From assembly GCA_038002745.1 (NCBI GenBank), contig JBBODD010000001.1:372001-436000 (forward strand): a DNA stretch of 64,000 nt. The letters are read 5' to 3'. The notes below the pieces were generated by a model that saw only the letters and a list, made by a program, of their open reading frames with translations, did not search any database and was not told where the DNA came from. Made by a program: the position numbers and the translations under genes. The stretch comes from Bacillus sp. FSL H8-0547 (lineage in GTDB: Bacteria > Bacillota > Bacilli > Bacillales > Bacillaceae). Of the stretch, positions 1-8,925 are shown piece after piece (the first letter of the stretch is position 1; each line of letters starts with the position of its first letter).

Positions 1-712
<712 letters not shown>

Positions 713-777
713 TTAGTCAATGTCCAGCTGATCTTCCTTTGACAAAAACCGGCTGGAGTACAGCCGGCTTTTGACCA

Positions 778-1236
778 TCATGCCTGAAGTCTTTTTTCAG
801 AAGCTGCCTGGAAATCCGGTTCCGCTTTAACCACATATGTATCTGCCATCATATCGTGCAGGGCTCGTTTTCTGTCCGTAAAAGCAGCCATGATGTAGCC
901 AACATAAAAAATACTGCTTACTATGTATCCGAGGTATCTGATCCACGATTGACCCATGGAAATTTTCCCTCCGGAATCGTTAACGACTTTCAGCCCCAGC
1001 ATCTTTTTTCCAAGCGTTCCCTGAAAGGAGGTTGCCGGCATCATTCCAAAGTACAGGATTGTTCCTATTAATAGTACAAGAGTTAAAAACCCTACTAATG
1101 CTGGAAGGACCCCTTCTGTTTCTCCAGATACCATTAAAAAAATGATGGGAACGAAAAAAATGACGTTCGTTATCAGCCCATCGATCGTTGCGGCGGCAAA
1201 CCGAATCCAGAATCCTGCAGGTCTTTGTTCATTCAT
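778..1236 (-). CDS. RDD family integral membrane protein
   Basis: About 152 residues with the RDD signature near the N-terminus (GFWIRFAAATIDGLI), three to four hydrophobic segments, and the conserved late motif LGKKMLGLKVV. RDD proteins are small membrane proteins of Gram-positive bacteria; some have been linked to cation/proton exchange, but most have no known role. Upstream TTG and ATG codons at 1245 and 1242 are possible. The ATG at 1236 is preferred because AAAGAGGA lies 9 bases before it. The gene stands alone between the LacI regulator and the YkgA-type enzyme. Confidence 0.8.
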   Translation of the reverse strand: MNEQRPAGFWIRFAAATIDGLITNVIFFVPIIFLMVSGETEGVLPALVGFLTLVLLIGTILYFGMMPATSFQGTLGKKMLGLKVVNDSGGKISMGQSWIRYLGYIVSSIFYVGYIMAAFTDRKRALHDMMADTYVVKAEPDFQAASEKRLQA

Positions 1237-1341
1237 CAACATCAATCCTCTTTCACGTTTATTTTTCTTGAATCTGGAAATCTTTTACCCTTATTTCCCA
1301 TTTAATAAACAGACTATTTACCTATTCATTTAGAACATAAA

Positions 1342-1366
1342 AAAACAGCTGCCAGAAGCAGCTGTT
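1342..1366 (-). terminator. Rho-independent terminator of the YkgA-type gene
   Basis: The stem AACAGCTGC/GCAGCTGTT with a short loop is followed on the minus strand by a run of seven T, just after the stop codon at 1371. Confidence 0.85.
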
Positions 1367-1370
1367 TCAA

Positions 1371-2228
1371 TCATACCGTTCTTAAGATGGGCATCGTACA
1401 GCATCTGAACGAGCCGCCCGATTTTATAATTTCGGAGATGTCCACTTCGATGACATTAAATCCCTTTTCCCTCAGCCTGCTGTTTACTTCCTTGTTGACT
1501 GGAAGACTGATAACGGTTCTGTTTCCAATAGAAAGGACATTTGTTCCCATTGTAAATTGTTCAGATTCATTTATTTCAATCAGCGTGTATCTTTCCTTAA
1601 GCATGTTGAGTTCATTTTCTTCAAAAGCTGGTTTGTAAACAAGTGCCTCATTTTCAGAAAGGACATTAAACACGCAGTCGAGATGGAGATATTTTTCTTT
1701 AAAAGGCACTGGTATCACTTGAAACGCCGGCGCTTCCGCCTGGAGTTTTTCGATGGCACTCATGCACGTTCTGCCGCTTACGCCTGCGAAAATGGTTGTG
1801 CAGTCAATGATCACATCACCGCCTTCAATCCGGTGGTCATTAAGGCAAACCATTGGATAGCCCTGAACATCCAGCCATTCTCTGAGCACAGTCTCCTCAC
1901 CTTTTCTAATATCCTGGCCCATTTCGGAAACAAAGACCGTCTTTCCGATCGTAAAGCCTATATCTCTTGTAAAAACCTGCTCTGGATACCGCTCATCAGG
2001 CTGAAGCTTTATCACTTCTGCTCCGTTTTCAGTTAAGGTACGTACAAATTGGCGGTGCTGCTCTGCTGCAAGCTTCTTATTGATATTTTCATTGGCATAG
2101 TGCCTTTGCGTTTCGTTAATGACTTCAGTAATGCGCATATAATGAGGTTCACAAACAAGCACCCTCTTTAAAGAATCATATTCACTGAAGCAAGCTAATG
2201 TTTCTTCCGGTTTTCTGATGGCTGTCAA
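1371..2228 (-). CDS. ykgA: YkgA-type amidinotransferase / dimethylarginine-dimethylaminohydrolase-fold protein (copy 1)
   Basis: 285 residues of the pentein (GME) superfamily, which hydrolyses or transfers guanidino groups such as those of arginine derivatives. Visible family features are the FTRDIGFTIG segment (about residues 86-95), the EGGDVI motif that binds the guanidino substrate, a catalytic His in LHLDCVF, and the C-terminal nucleophile loop SGGSFRCCTMP with the expected Cys. The start is TTG at 2228, six bases after GGGGGA. A clear paralogue sits at 59527-60375. In B. subtilis ykgA lies beside the ykf genes, and here it is also near them (separated by the kinase and bla-like gene). 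The substrate is not known. The single-gene unit ends in its own terminator. Confidence 0.85.
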   Translation of the reverse strand: MTAIRKPEETLACFSEYDSLKRVLVCEPHYMRITEVINETQRHYANENINKKLAAEQHRQFVRTLTENGAEVIKLQPDERYPEQVFTRDIGFTIGKTVFVSEMGQDIRKGEETVLREWLDVQGYPMVCLNDHRIEGGDVIIDCTTIFAGVSGRTCMSAIEKLQAEAPAFQVIPVPFKEKYLHLDCVFNVLSENEALVYKPAFEENELNMLKERYTLIEINESEQFTMGTNVLSIGNRTVISLPVNKEVNSRLREKGFNVIEVDISEIIKSGGSFRCCTMPILRTV

Positions 2229-2412
2229 ATGAATTCCCCCATAAAAAGTATGCTTTTATGAGATTATTCCCTATTCCTGCAAAATATTAAACTACCTTGT
2301 TATAAAATCTTACGCCTATTTTCGCAAACTCTACTGTTAGGAATTGTCAACCAACCCAATATGTTATATAGTCTTATAGGTTAAACTAATTTTTTCCTAA
2401 TGAGGAAGGTAC

Positions 2413-3651
2413 ATGAAACCAGAAAACGAAATGGAAGCTCTGAAAAAAGAAAATCAGATGTTACGGGAACTTCTTGCCGAATGGCCCGCTGCCTTTACAT
2501 ATGTGAATACGGAGCATGAGCTTTCAGTCAGCAAGACCAAAAAGCACAGCCCTCCCGAAATCCGGACGCTTACATATGAAGATAAGCAGGCTTACACAGA
2601 ACAGCGCATCTTCTTATCTGCATCTGAAACCGGTTCTTTTTTACAGACAGAAAAATTCTTATCCGATATTTTTGACCTTGTTGCCCATCATATCGTCTTC
2701 ATCGACGAATCGGGCATCATTACATTATGCAATCTTCAGGCAGCCAGAGATCATGGCGTTGACAGAGATACAATCGTAGGAAAACATTTGCGCGAGCTCG
2801 TCCAGATCCCTGATGAGCAGCTGTTGACCCTGGAAACCGCCCGAACAGGCATTGAGTTTGTTGACCGGGAAGTGCTTGATAAAAATTACGGCATCCTGAA
2901 CACGCGCATTCTTAGGGACGCAGATGGATCGATCATGCGCGTCATAGGCACCTTTTACTTTTTAAATGCCATTAAAGAAGCAGAAAAGCAGGCAATCGCA
3001 GGAAGGATTGCAGCCGGCATAGCCCATGAAATCCGCAACCCCCTTACAACAGTGCGGGGATTTTTGCAGGTGCTGAAGGAATCTGCTGACCCGGATACTA
3101 AAGCGCTGTTTCAGTCTGTGCTTATTCCTGAAATCGACCGCGCCAATAAGATCATTACCGATTTTCTAAGTATCGCAAAGCCTGTGGAGATCAGGTCTGA
3201 AACCTTTAAAATAGCCGACTTTCTGGAAATTCACCTCGGAAGAATCTTGAAAAGTGAAGCTCTATTATATGGGGTTGAAGTTGAAATTGTCATTGATTCA
3301 CAGGCAAGAGAAGCGGCAGTTCTCGGAAATAAAGATGAACTGCTTCAAGTTTTTCTCAACCTGTTTCAAAACTCATTTCAGGCAAAAAAGAAAGAGCCGC
3401 TCATCATACAGCTAACTGCAGCTGTGACCGGCGACCGTCTTCAGGTTGCTTTCAAGGATAACGGCAGCGGCATCATCCCTTCTGCGATCCGCCATATTTT
3501 TGATCCTTTTTTCTCTACAAAAGACAGCGGCACAGGCCTTGGACTGTCCGTTTCAAAAAAAATCATTGAGAATCACAAGGGGACAATGTCAGCAGAAAGT
3601 GATGAAAACGGAACGGTTTTCTATATGGAATTTCCTGTGGTGACGGAGTAA
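2413..3651 (+). CDS. PAS-domain sensor histidine kinase (orphan, sporulation-kinase type)
   Basis: 412 residues with no membrane segment, so cytosolic. A short coiled start is followed by a PAS domain (about residues 80-185). The HisKA dimerisation domain carries the phospho-acceptor His205 in AGIAHEIRNPLTTVRGF. The HATPase domain has an N box (LFQNSFQA), G1 (DNGSGI), an F box (DPFFSTK) and G2 (GTGLGLSVSKKI). No response regulator is adjacent, as is usual for KinA-KinE kinases feeding the Spo0F phosphorelay. That role is inferred only from architecture. The ATG at 2413 follows GAGGAAGGTAC. Confidence 0.88.
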   Translation: MKPENEMEALKKENQMLRELLAEWPAAFTYVNTEHELSVSKTKKHSPPEIRTLTYEDKQAYTEQRIFLSASETGSFLQTEKFLSDIFDLVAHHIVFIDESGIITLCNLQAARDHGVDRDTIVGKHLRELVQIPDEQLLTLETARTGIEFVDREVLDKNYGILNTRILRDADGSIMRVIGTFYFLNAIKEAEKQAIAGRIAAGIAHEIRNPLTTVRGFLQVLKESADPDTKALFQSVLIPEIDRANKIITDFLSIAKPVEIRSETFKIADFLEIHLGRILKSEALLYGVEVEIVIDSQAREAAVLGNKDELLQVFLNLFQNSFQAKKKEPLIIQLTAAVTGDRLQVAFKDNGSGIIPSAIRHIFDPFFSTKDSGTGLGLSVSKKIIENHKGTMSAESDENGTVFYMEFPVVTE

Positions 3652-3667
3652 ATACTCTTTATAACGA

Positions 3668-3703
3668 AACAACCGGCAGCTTGGTAACAGCTGCCGGTTG
3701 TTT
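3668..3703 (+). terminator. Terminator of the histidine kinase gene
   Basis: The 11-bp stem CAACCGGCAGC/GCTGCCGGTTG is followed by TTT, directly after the kinase stop. The tandem array begins a few bases later. Confidence 0.8.
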
Positions 3704-3705
3704 AT

Positions 3706-4114
3706 GTGCCATCAAATCAGTTTTTCCTTCTATTGATGGTTGTGAACTCTGTGATAAGTGCCATCAAATCAGAATTCCTACCGCTTGATGGTTCCGAACT
3801 CAGACATAAGTGACATCAAATCAGATTTCCTACCGCTTGATGGTTCTGAACTCCGCGATAAGGGACATCAAATCAGATTTCCGTGCGCTTGATGGTTCCT
3901 ATCTCACCGATAAGGGACATCAAAACTGATTTCCCTCCGCTTGATGGTTCCGATCTCCGCGATAAGTGCCTTCAAATCAGAATTCCTACCGCTTCATGGT
4001 TCCGAACTCAGACATAAGTGACATCAAGTAAGAATTCCTACCGCTTCATGGTTCCAATCTCCGCGATAAGTTCCATCAAATCAGATTCCCAACCGCTTGA
4101 TGGTTCCAATCCTC
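3706..4114. repeat. Tandem array 1: about 8 copies of a 52-bp unit
   Basis: Units begin GTGCCATCAAATCAG at 3706, 3758, 3810, 3862, 3914, 3966, 4018 and 4070, an exact 52-base period. Copies differ at scattered positions (GTGCC, GTGAC, GGGAC; TTGATGG or TTCATGG). Each unit holds an inverted pair CCATCAA...TTGATGG around a spacer of about 17 bases. The array fills the space between two convergent genes (kinase on plus, bla-like on minus). No unique spacers are present, so it is not a CRISPR. Confidence 0.95.
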
Positions 4115-4119
4115 ACTCT

Positions 4120-4905
4120 TCAGCTTTTCCCATCCAGCAGCCTCTTATAAATCAGCTTCCCTATTTCACTGATTGCTTTTCTTCCCCATTCTTTCTGTTC
4201 AAGCTGATCGATCATTACAGCAGCATACACGCATGAATCTCTGTACTTTATGATCGCGCAGTCGTGCTCAATTCCGTGAAGTTCTCCTGTTTTGTTCCCT
4301 GCGTACAGCAGTTCTTTATCCATGCTGTAAGGAAGTTTATCAGTAAACTGCTGTTTTTGCAGGATATCAAGCATCTTCTGCCTGCTGTCATCAGAGACAA
4401 AGTCACCTTCGTTAATGGCATGAAGGCATCTCACCATATCTGCCGGTGATGTGAAATTATCGATTCCTGACCCGATGGCATCAAGGTCCATCATTTTCCG
4501 ATTAAGCTTCGTGTTGACAAGACCAAGCCCCTCAATGGTCTCATTGATTTTAGGCATCCCGATTTTTTCAATCACCCAATTGGTTGCGGCGTTGTCAGAA
4601 ACCGTGATCATCAGCGCCAAAAGATCCTGTACAGATAAGACGGCATTCTCAGATAAAACCTGAAGGACACCCGCTCCGCCAGTTCTTTCAATATCATCCA
4701 ATTTCACCTTTTCATTTAAATCCAGACTTCCCTTTTCAGCCTGCCTGAATGCTGTAAGCAGAATCGGCAGCTTGATTAAGCTTGCAGATGAGAAAACATC
4801 CCCGCTGCCGGCTTCGAGCCATTCACCGTTCCACGAGAAACATGCACCGGCCCTTCCAGGACAATTCGATAATATGTCAGCTGTATTCTTTAGAAAATCG
4901 TTCAT
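4120..4905 (-). CDS. Class A beta-lactamase-fold serine hydrolase, cytosolic, last gene of the dpp-ykf operon
   Basis: 261 residues with three penicillin-recognising motifs: S42-L-I-K45 (SxxK), S103-D-N105 (SDN) and K205-T-G207 (KTG). There is no signal peptide, unlike secreted beta-lactamases. The loop that normally carries the catalytic Glu166 (ExxLN) reads NTKLN at residues 131-135, so the deacylating Glu is absent. It is therefore more likely a transpeptidase- or peptidase-like hydrolase than a drug-resistance enzyme. The ATG overlaps the ykfD stop (ATGA), so it is translationally coupled to muropeptide genes. A role in handling imported cell-wall peptides is an inference. Confidence 0.82.
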   Translation of the reverse strand: MNDFLKNTADILSNCPGRAGACFSWNGEWLEAGSGDVFSSASLIKLPILLTAFRQAEKGSLDLNEKVKLDDIERTGGAGVLQVLSENAVLSVQDLLALMITVSDNAATNWVIEKIGMPKINETIEGLGLVNTKLNRKMMDLDAIGSGIDNFTSPADMVRCLHAINEGDFVSDDSRQKMLDILQKQQFTDKLPYSMDKELLYAGNKTGELHGIEHDCAIIKYRDSCVYAAVMIDQLEQKEWGRKAISEIGKLIYKRLLDGKS

Positions 4906-5909
4906 TTTTTTGCAGCTGCAATCTGCTCTGAGCCGCGGCTGCCGACTATGCCGGCATCATATAAATGGCAGGCAACGTAGTGATTTTCTTCCACTTCCTG
5001 AAACTCCGGTTTTTTGACAGCACATGCTTCCATTGCATAGGCGCAACGTGTTCTGAAGACACATCCGCTTGGAGGATTCATTGGACTCGGCAGTTCTCCC
5101 TGAAGAATAATCCGCTCCCGCTTATCTTCAACATCAGGATCCGGAATCGGGATGGCTGTCAGGAGTGCCTGAGTGTATGGGTGAAGCGGCTTTTTATAAA
5201 GGCTGCTGCTTTCCGTAAGCTCGACCATCTGCCCAAGATACATTACGCCGATACGGTCGCTGATTTGTTTCACCATGGACAAATCATGCGCAATGAATAC
5301 ATAAGTCAGACCTTTTTCCTTTTGCAGGCGTTTCATCAAATTGACAACTTGGGCCTGGACGGAAACATCAAGTGCTGAAATCGGCTCGTCCGCAATAATC
5401 AGCTGGGGATCAAGGGCGAGGGCTCTCGCAATTCCGATCCGCTGTCTTTGTCCTCCGCTGAATTCGTGCGGATAGCGGTTGGCATGATCCCGGTTCAGGC
5501 CGACATCCTCGAGGAGCTGATGCACTTTTTCTGTCCGCCCTTTTTTGCTGCCGTACATCCCGTGAACTTCCATCGGTTCAGAAATAATCTCAAGAACGGT
5601 AGACCTTGGATTCAGTGAGGCATACGGATCCTGAAAAATCATTTGCATTTGGCGGTAAAAGGAAAATTTCTCTTTTCCTTTGAGCTGATGAATGTTCTTT
5701 CCGTTAAAAATCACTTCTCCATCTGTCTGATCGTAAAGTCCGAGAATGGTTCTTCCGGCTGTTGATTTGCCGCATCCTGATTCTCCTACGATCCCGAATG
5801 TTTCTCCTTTTTTCACTGAAAAGGTAATTCCGTCCACCGCTTTCAGCGATGCCCCTTTGCCAAGATGAAAATGTTTTTTCAGATTGCGCACTTCAAGCAA
5901 ATTCTCCAC
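4902..5909 (-). CDS. ykfD: Oligopeptide ABC transporter ATP-binding protein YkfD (DppF-like)
   Basis: 335 residues of the OppF/DppF ATPase family. Walker A is GESGCGKS, the signature is [15 protein letters not shown], Walker B is LIIADEP, and the C-terminal oligopeptide extension carries the Cys cluster ([14 protein letters not shown]). It would pair with DppD to energise the DppBC permease. An ATG at 5949-5951 would extend it into ykfC, but the GTG at 5909 is preferred. GTG has GGAGGG six bases upstream and begins two bases after the ykfC stop, and the protein then starts with the usual [11 protein letters not shown]. Confidence 0.92.
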   Translation of the reverse strand: MENLLEVRNLKKHFHLGKGASLKAVDGITFSVKKGETFGIVGESGCGKSTAGRTILGLYDQTDGEVIFNGKNIHQLKGKEKFSFYRQMQMIFQDPYASLNPRSTVLEIISEPMEVHGMYGSKKGRTEKVHQLLEDVGLNRDHANRYPHEFSGGQRQRIGIARALALDPQLIIADEPISALDVSVQAQVVNLMKRLQKEKGLTYVFIAHDLSMVKQISDRIGVMYLGQMVELTESSSLYKKPLHPYTQALLTAIPIPDPDVEDKRERIILQGELPSPMNPPSGCVFRTRCAYAMEACAVKKPEFQEVEENHYVACHLYDAGIVGSRGSEQIAAAKK

Positions 5910-5911
5910 TG

Positions 5912-6832
5912 TTATCCCTCCGTCTTCTGAAAGTAGCGTCTGGCTGCACATAGTTCTTTCTCGTAAATCGTTCCTGCCATTTCCAGTATTTCAATTGTTT
6001 TTCCTGTGTTAGGGGAGTGCAGAAGTTTTCCATCTCCATAATAGATCCCGACATGATGCAGGCTGCCTTTTCCTTCTTCATAGGCAAAAAACAGCAGGTC
6101 CCCGGGCTCAAGCTGATGGAGTTCAACCTTCTCTCCTGATGCTGCCTGATCATGGGCATCGCGGGGGATGATATACCCGTTTGCTTTGCACATCGTATAG
6201 CTGAAACCTGAACAGTCAAAGCCAAAACTGCTCATTCCCCCCCAGAGATATGGAAGGCCGAGAAATCGCTCGCCATCTTTTACAATGTCTGTACCGTCTC
6301 CTTTGGGGATCTCCTCAAAGGAACCGGAAATGGATACATCTTCTGCTTTTAAAAGACAGCTGCCAAGAGGCGTATTCACTCTGATCCATTCAGTGTCTTC
6401 CTTTTCAACCGGCAAAATCGTCTGAAAGCTCAGCTCGAATAAAGGGGATTTTTCTTTAGAGAACAGCATCGTCTTATTGCTTTGCACAACGGCGATTGGT
6501 CCAGTGCTCTCCTCTTTCCCTACGGCAATTTGGGCGATCGGCATCCAGCCCGGGTATCCACGGTCATCTTTTGAGGAAGCCTGGCTCGGCACGATGACGT
6601 GCGCGTAGCCATCTTCTTCTGCAAGAATCAGAACCTCTTCTCCAAAAAGGGCCTGCGTCTGAATCCGGTTTTCATCACATAGCGCAAGTCTTGTTTCATG
6701 CGTTAGCCCCTTCAGCCAGCCATCAAGATCGGCCGGATTTGATACGGCTTTTTCATCCAGTTCCCTCGGTGAGTGCTTATCCGTCCAGATAGTTGCTGCT
6801 GCAACTGTTACTCTTCCTTTTTTTACTGTCAT
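5912..6832 (-). CDS. ykfC: Gamma-D-glutamyl-L-diamino acid endopeptidase YkfC (NlpC/P60)
   Basis: 306 residues: SH3b-like domains over about the first 175 residues, then an NlpC/P60 cysteine peptidase domain. The catalytic residues are visible as Cys207 in FDCSGF, His260 in LHHVGIYY and His272 in LLHSP. The family cleaves the D-Glu to diamino acid bond of L-Ala-gamma-D-Glu peptides released from peptidoglycan. No signal peptide is present, so it acts on imported muropeptides in the cytosol. The ATG at 6832 overlaps the ykfB stop by four bases. Its product, L-Ala-D-Glu, is the substrate of the neighbouring epimerase. Confidence 0.93.
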   Translation of the reverse strand: MTVKKGRVTVAAATIWTDKHSPRELDEKAVSNPADLDGWLKGLTHETRLALCDENRIQTQALFGEEVLILAEEDGYAHVIVPSQASSKDDRGYPGWMPIAQIAVGKEESTGPIAVVQSNKTMLFSKEKSPLFELSFQTILPVEKEDTEWIRVNTPLGSCLLKAEDVSISGSFEEIPKGDGTDIVKDGERFLGLPYLWGGMSSFGFDCSGFSYTMCKANGYIIPRDAHDQAASGEKVELHQLEPGDLLFFAYEEGKGSLHHVGIYYGDGKLLHSPNTGKTIEILEMAGTIYEKELCAARRYFQKTEG

Positions 6833-7938
6833 ATTGAGAGCGCCTCCCCGTCATTTATCCATACATCCGTAATGCCAAGGCCATTTCCTTTTGAAAAAGT
6901 GATATGCCTGCCGTCATATTTGATGCCGCCTTCTACGATTTCTTTAGCAAGCATCAGCGGCGCATCAAAATCAAAGCGGGTAATGTTTTTCCTTGCTGCG
7001 GCAAAATGAGCAGCAGCGGTTATGCCGACTTTCGTTTCGATCATGCTTCCGGTCATGCATTCTACCCCGCATATTTCTGCAAGCCGGCTGATCATTGACG
7101 CCTGATAGATTCCGCCTGCTTTCATAAGCTTGATGTTGATCATGTCGGCACTTCTCGTTTTCAGCACGTCAAATGCCTGTTTTGGAGTAAACACGCTTTC
7201 ATCCGCCATAATCGGTGTTTCCACGGCATCTGTTACTTGCTTAAGACCTTCGATATCATGTGCCTTAACCGGCTGCTCCACAAGTTCGATATCAAGACCC
7301 AAATCCTCCATTTTCTGAATAACCTTCACAGCTTCTTTCGGCTTCCATCCCTGGTTGGCATCAAGGCGGACCTTAATATCCTGGCCGACCCTGCTGCGTA
7401 TTTCCTGCACTCTTGCAATGTCGAGACTGCTGTCTCCGAGACCCACTTTAATTTTCAGGACGTTGAAGCCCTTTTGGACGTACGAAACGGCATCCTCTCC
7501 CATTTCCTTCACATCATTCACACTTACTGTAAAATCGGTTTCAAGCTCCTGCCTGTATCCGCCGAGATATTGATAAAGAGGGAGCCTGCTGTATTTTGCA
7601 AGACAGTCATAAAGAGCGATATCAACTGCTGCTTTTGCACTGGAATTCCCTGCAAGAACCGTTTGAATTCCCTGGAAAACATCTTCATAGTTTACTAGAT
7701 CTTTTCCGATTAAAAATGGTTTGAGAACGTGATGGATGGCGCCTTCAATACTGCTTGTGCTGTCACCTGTGATGACATGTGTAGGGGGTGCTTCCCCCCA
7801 CCCGGTTATGCCTTCTGAACAAGTCACTTTCACAAGGACGGTTTCAGCAGTGACAACCGTTCTGAGGGCCGTTTTAAAAGGTTTGATGAGAGGCACCGCG
7901 GCTTTGAATGTTTCGATTCTTTCAATTTTCATCATCAT
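6829..7938 (-). CDS. ykfB: L-Ala-D/L-Glu epimerase YkfB
   Basis: 369 residues of the enolase superfamily (muconate lactonising subgroup). The catalytic lysines are K162/K164 in the KIK motif and K270. The metal ligands are D193 (RLDANQ), E221 (VEQP) and D246 (ADES). It interconverts L-Ala-D-Glu and L-Ala-L-Glu so that ordinary peptidases can finish degradation of cell-wall peptides. The start lies in a run of three ATG codons overlapping the ykfA stop (TGATGATGATG). The third ATG gives the best ribosome spacing, but the first is listed. Confidence 0.94.
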   Translation of the reverse strand: MMMKIERIETFKAAVPLIKPFKTALRTVVTAETVLVKVTCSEGITGWGEAPPTHVITGDSTSSIEGAIHHVLKPFLIGKDLVNYEDVFQGIQTVLAGNSSAKAAVDIALYDCLAKYSRLPLYQYLGGYRQELETDFTVSVNDVKEMGEDAVSYVQKGFNVLKIKVGLGDSSLDIARVQEIRSRVGQDIKVRLDANQGWKPKEAVKVIQKMEDLGLDIELVEQPVKAHDIEGLKQVTDAVETPIMADESVFTPKQAFDVLKTRSADMINIKLMKAGGIYQASMISRLAEICGVECMTGSMIETKVGITAAAHFAAARKNITRFDFDAPLMLAKEIVEGGIKYDGRHITFSKGNGLGITDVWINDGEALSI

Positions 7939-8867
7939 CAGACTCCCGAGATTCCGCTTTGAATGGTTAAGGTTTTCGTTTTTGTATTCATGACAGCTTT
8001 CGTTCCGAGCGGCACAGCAATATTGGGACTGCAGTGCCCGATTTTGAACCCTTTCATGGCAGGTTTGCCTGATAGACCAACATAGTGTTCCAGCACTTCG
8101 TCAAGCGGAATAGAGCGTTTTCGTTTTTGAGGAACACAATTGTGAAAGTCTGCCGCGACAATGCCTGCTGCCTCGGTCAGCTTGCCTGCTGAATAAAGCT
8201 GGTTCATCATCCGGTCAATCGCGTAAGGTTCTTCATCAATATCTTCGATTAGAAGCAGTTTTCCGGCAGTATCAATTTCAAAAGGCGTTCCAAGTGAGCT
8301 TGCAAGCAGTGAAAGATTGCCTCCCGTAAGCTCCCCGTCAGCCTCCCCTTCTGTCATGACCTCAAGAGGTGAAATGGATTCGTCATATGTGATGCTGCTG
8401 CCGTCAAACAGCTGCTGAAAATAGGATTCTGTCAGCGGCAAAACGCCTTTTTCTTCTCCAAAATCAGAACTCAGCATCGGTCCGTGGAAGGTGACAAGGC
8501 CGGTATTTTGTCTGATGGCTGTATGTAAAAATGTAATATCACTGTATCCCCAGAAAATTTTAGGATACTTCTTAATAAGGTCATAGTCTAAGAGAGATGC
8601 CATTCTCGCCGTGCCAAATCCGCCGCATGCGCAAATAATCGCTTGGATGCTTTCGTCTGCAAACATGCTGTTCACGTCTGCCGCCCTGTCTTCATCTTTT
8701 CCTGCAAGGTAGCCGTACTCGTCCTGAGCGTGCTTTCCAAACCGGTAAGACAGACCGTTTTTTTCCAGAAATGAGAGAGAGCGTTTAAGGTTTTCTTTAT
8801 TCGGGGGACTTGCCGGGGAAATAATTCCGACGGTGTCTCCCTTTTTTAATGCTTGAGCTTTGATCAT
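7938..8867 (-). CDS. ykfA: LD-carboxypeptidase YkfA (peptidase S66)
   Basis: 309 residues of the MccF/LdcA S66 family. The N-terminal segment is GDTVGIISPASPP; the nucleophile Ser sits in FWGYSDITFLH, followed by the TFHGPM loop. The C-terminal domain carries the Glu (LLIEDIDEEPY) and a late His (KIGHCSPN), completing the Ser-Glu-His triad. It removes the terminal D-Ala from murein tri/tetrapeptides in the cytosol. It lies downstream of dppE, separated by a strong hairpin that may lower expression of the ykf half of the operon. Confidence 0.93.
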   Translation of the reverse strand: MIKAQALKKGDTVGIISPASPPNKENLKRSLSFLEKNGLSYRFGKHAQDEYGYLAGKDEDRAADVNSMFADESIQAIICACGGFGTARMASLLDYDLIKKYPKIFWGYSDITFLHTAIRQNTGLVTFHGPMLSSDFGEEKGVLPLTESYFQQLFDGSSITYDESISPLEVMTEGEADGELTGGNLSLLASSLGTPFEIDTAGKLLLIEDIDEEPYAIDRMMNQLYSAGKLTEAAGIVAADFHNCVPQKRKRSIPLDEVLEHYVGLSGKPAMKGFKIGHCSPNIAVPLGTKAVMNTKTKTLTIQSGISGV

Positions 8868-8888
8868 CGTTCATTCTCCTTTATAGAC

Positions 8889-8918
8889 AAAAGGGGTGTT
8901 CATGTGAACACCCCTTTT
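8889..8918 (-). terminator. Strong intra-operon hairpin between dppE and ykfA
   Basis: The near-perfect stem AAAAGGGGTGTTCA/TGAACACCCCTTTT is followed on the minus strand by TTTTGTCT. It is either a leaky terminator or a processing/stability hairpin that sets the ratio of binding protein DppE to the ykf enzymes. Confidence 0.75.
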
Positions 8919-8925
8919 GCACAGC

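Noticed and set aside
1557-2036. 159-codon open frame on the plus strand inside the YkgA-type gene
   Set aside because: It is a shadow frame opposite a well-conserved gene, without ribosome site or family features.
3706-4114. Possible CRISPR array
   Set aside because: The whole 52-base unit repeats without unique spacers, and no cas genes are present. The same holds for arrays 2 and 3.
4120-4905. Antibiotic-resistance beta-lactamase
   Set aside because: It lacks a signal peptide and the deacylating Glu, and is coupled to muropeptide catabolic genes.
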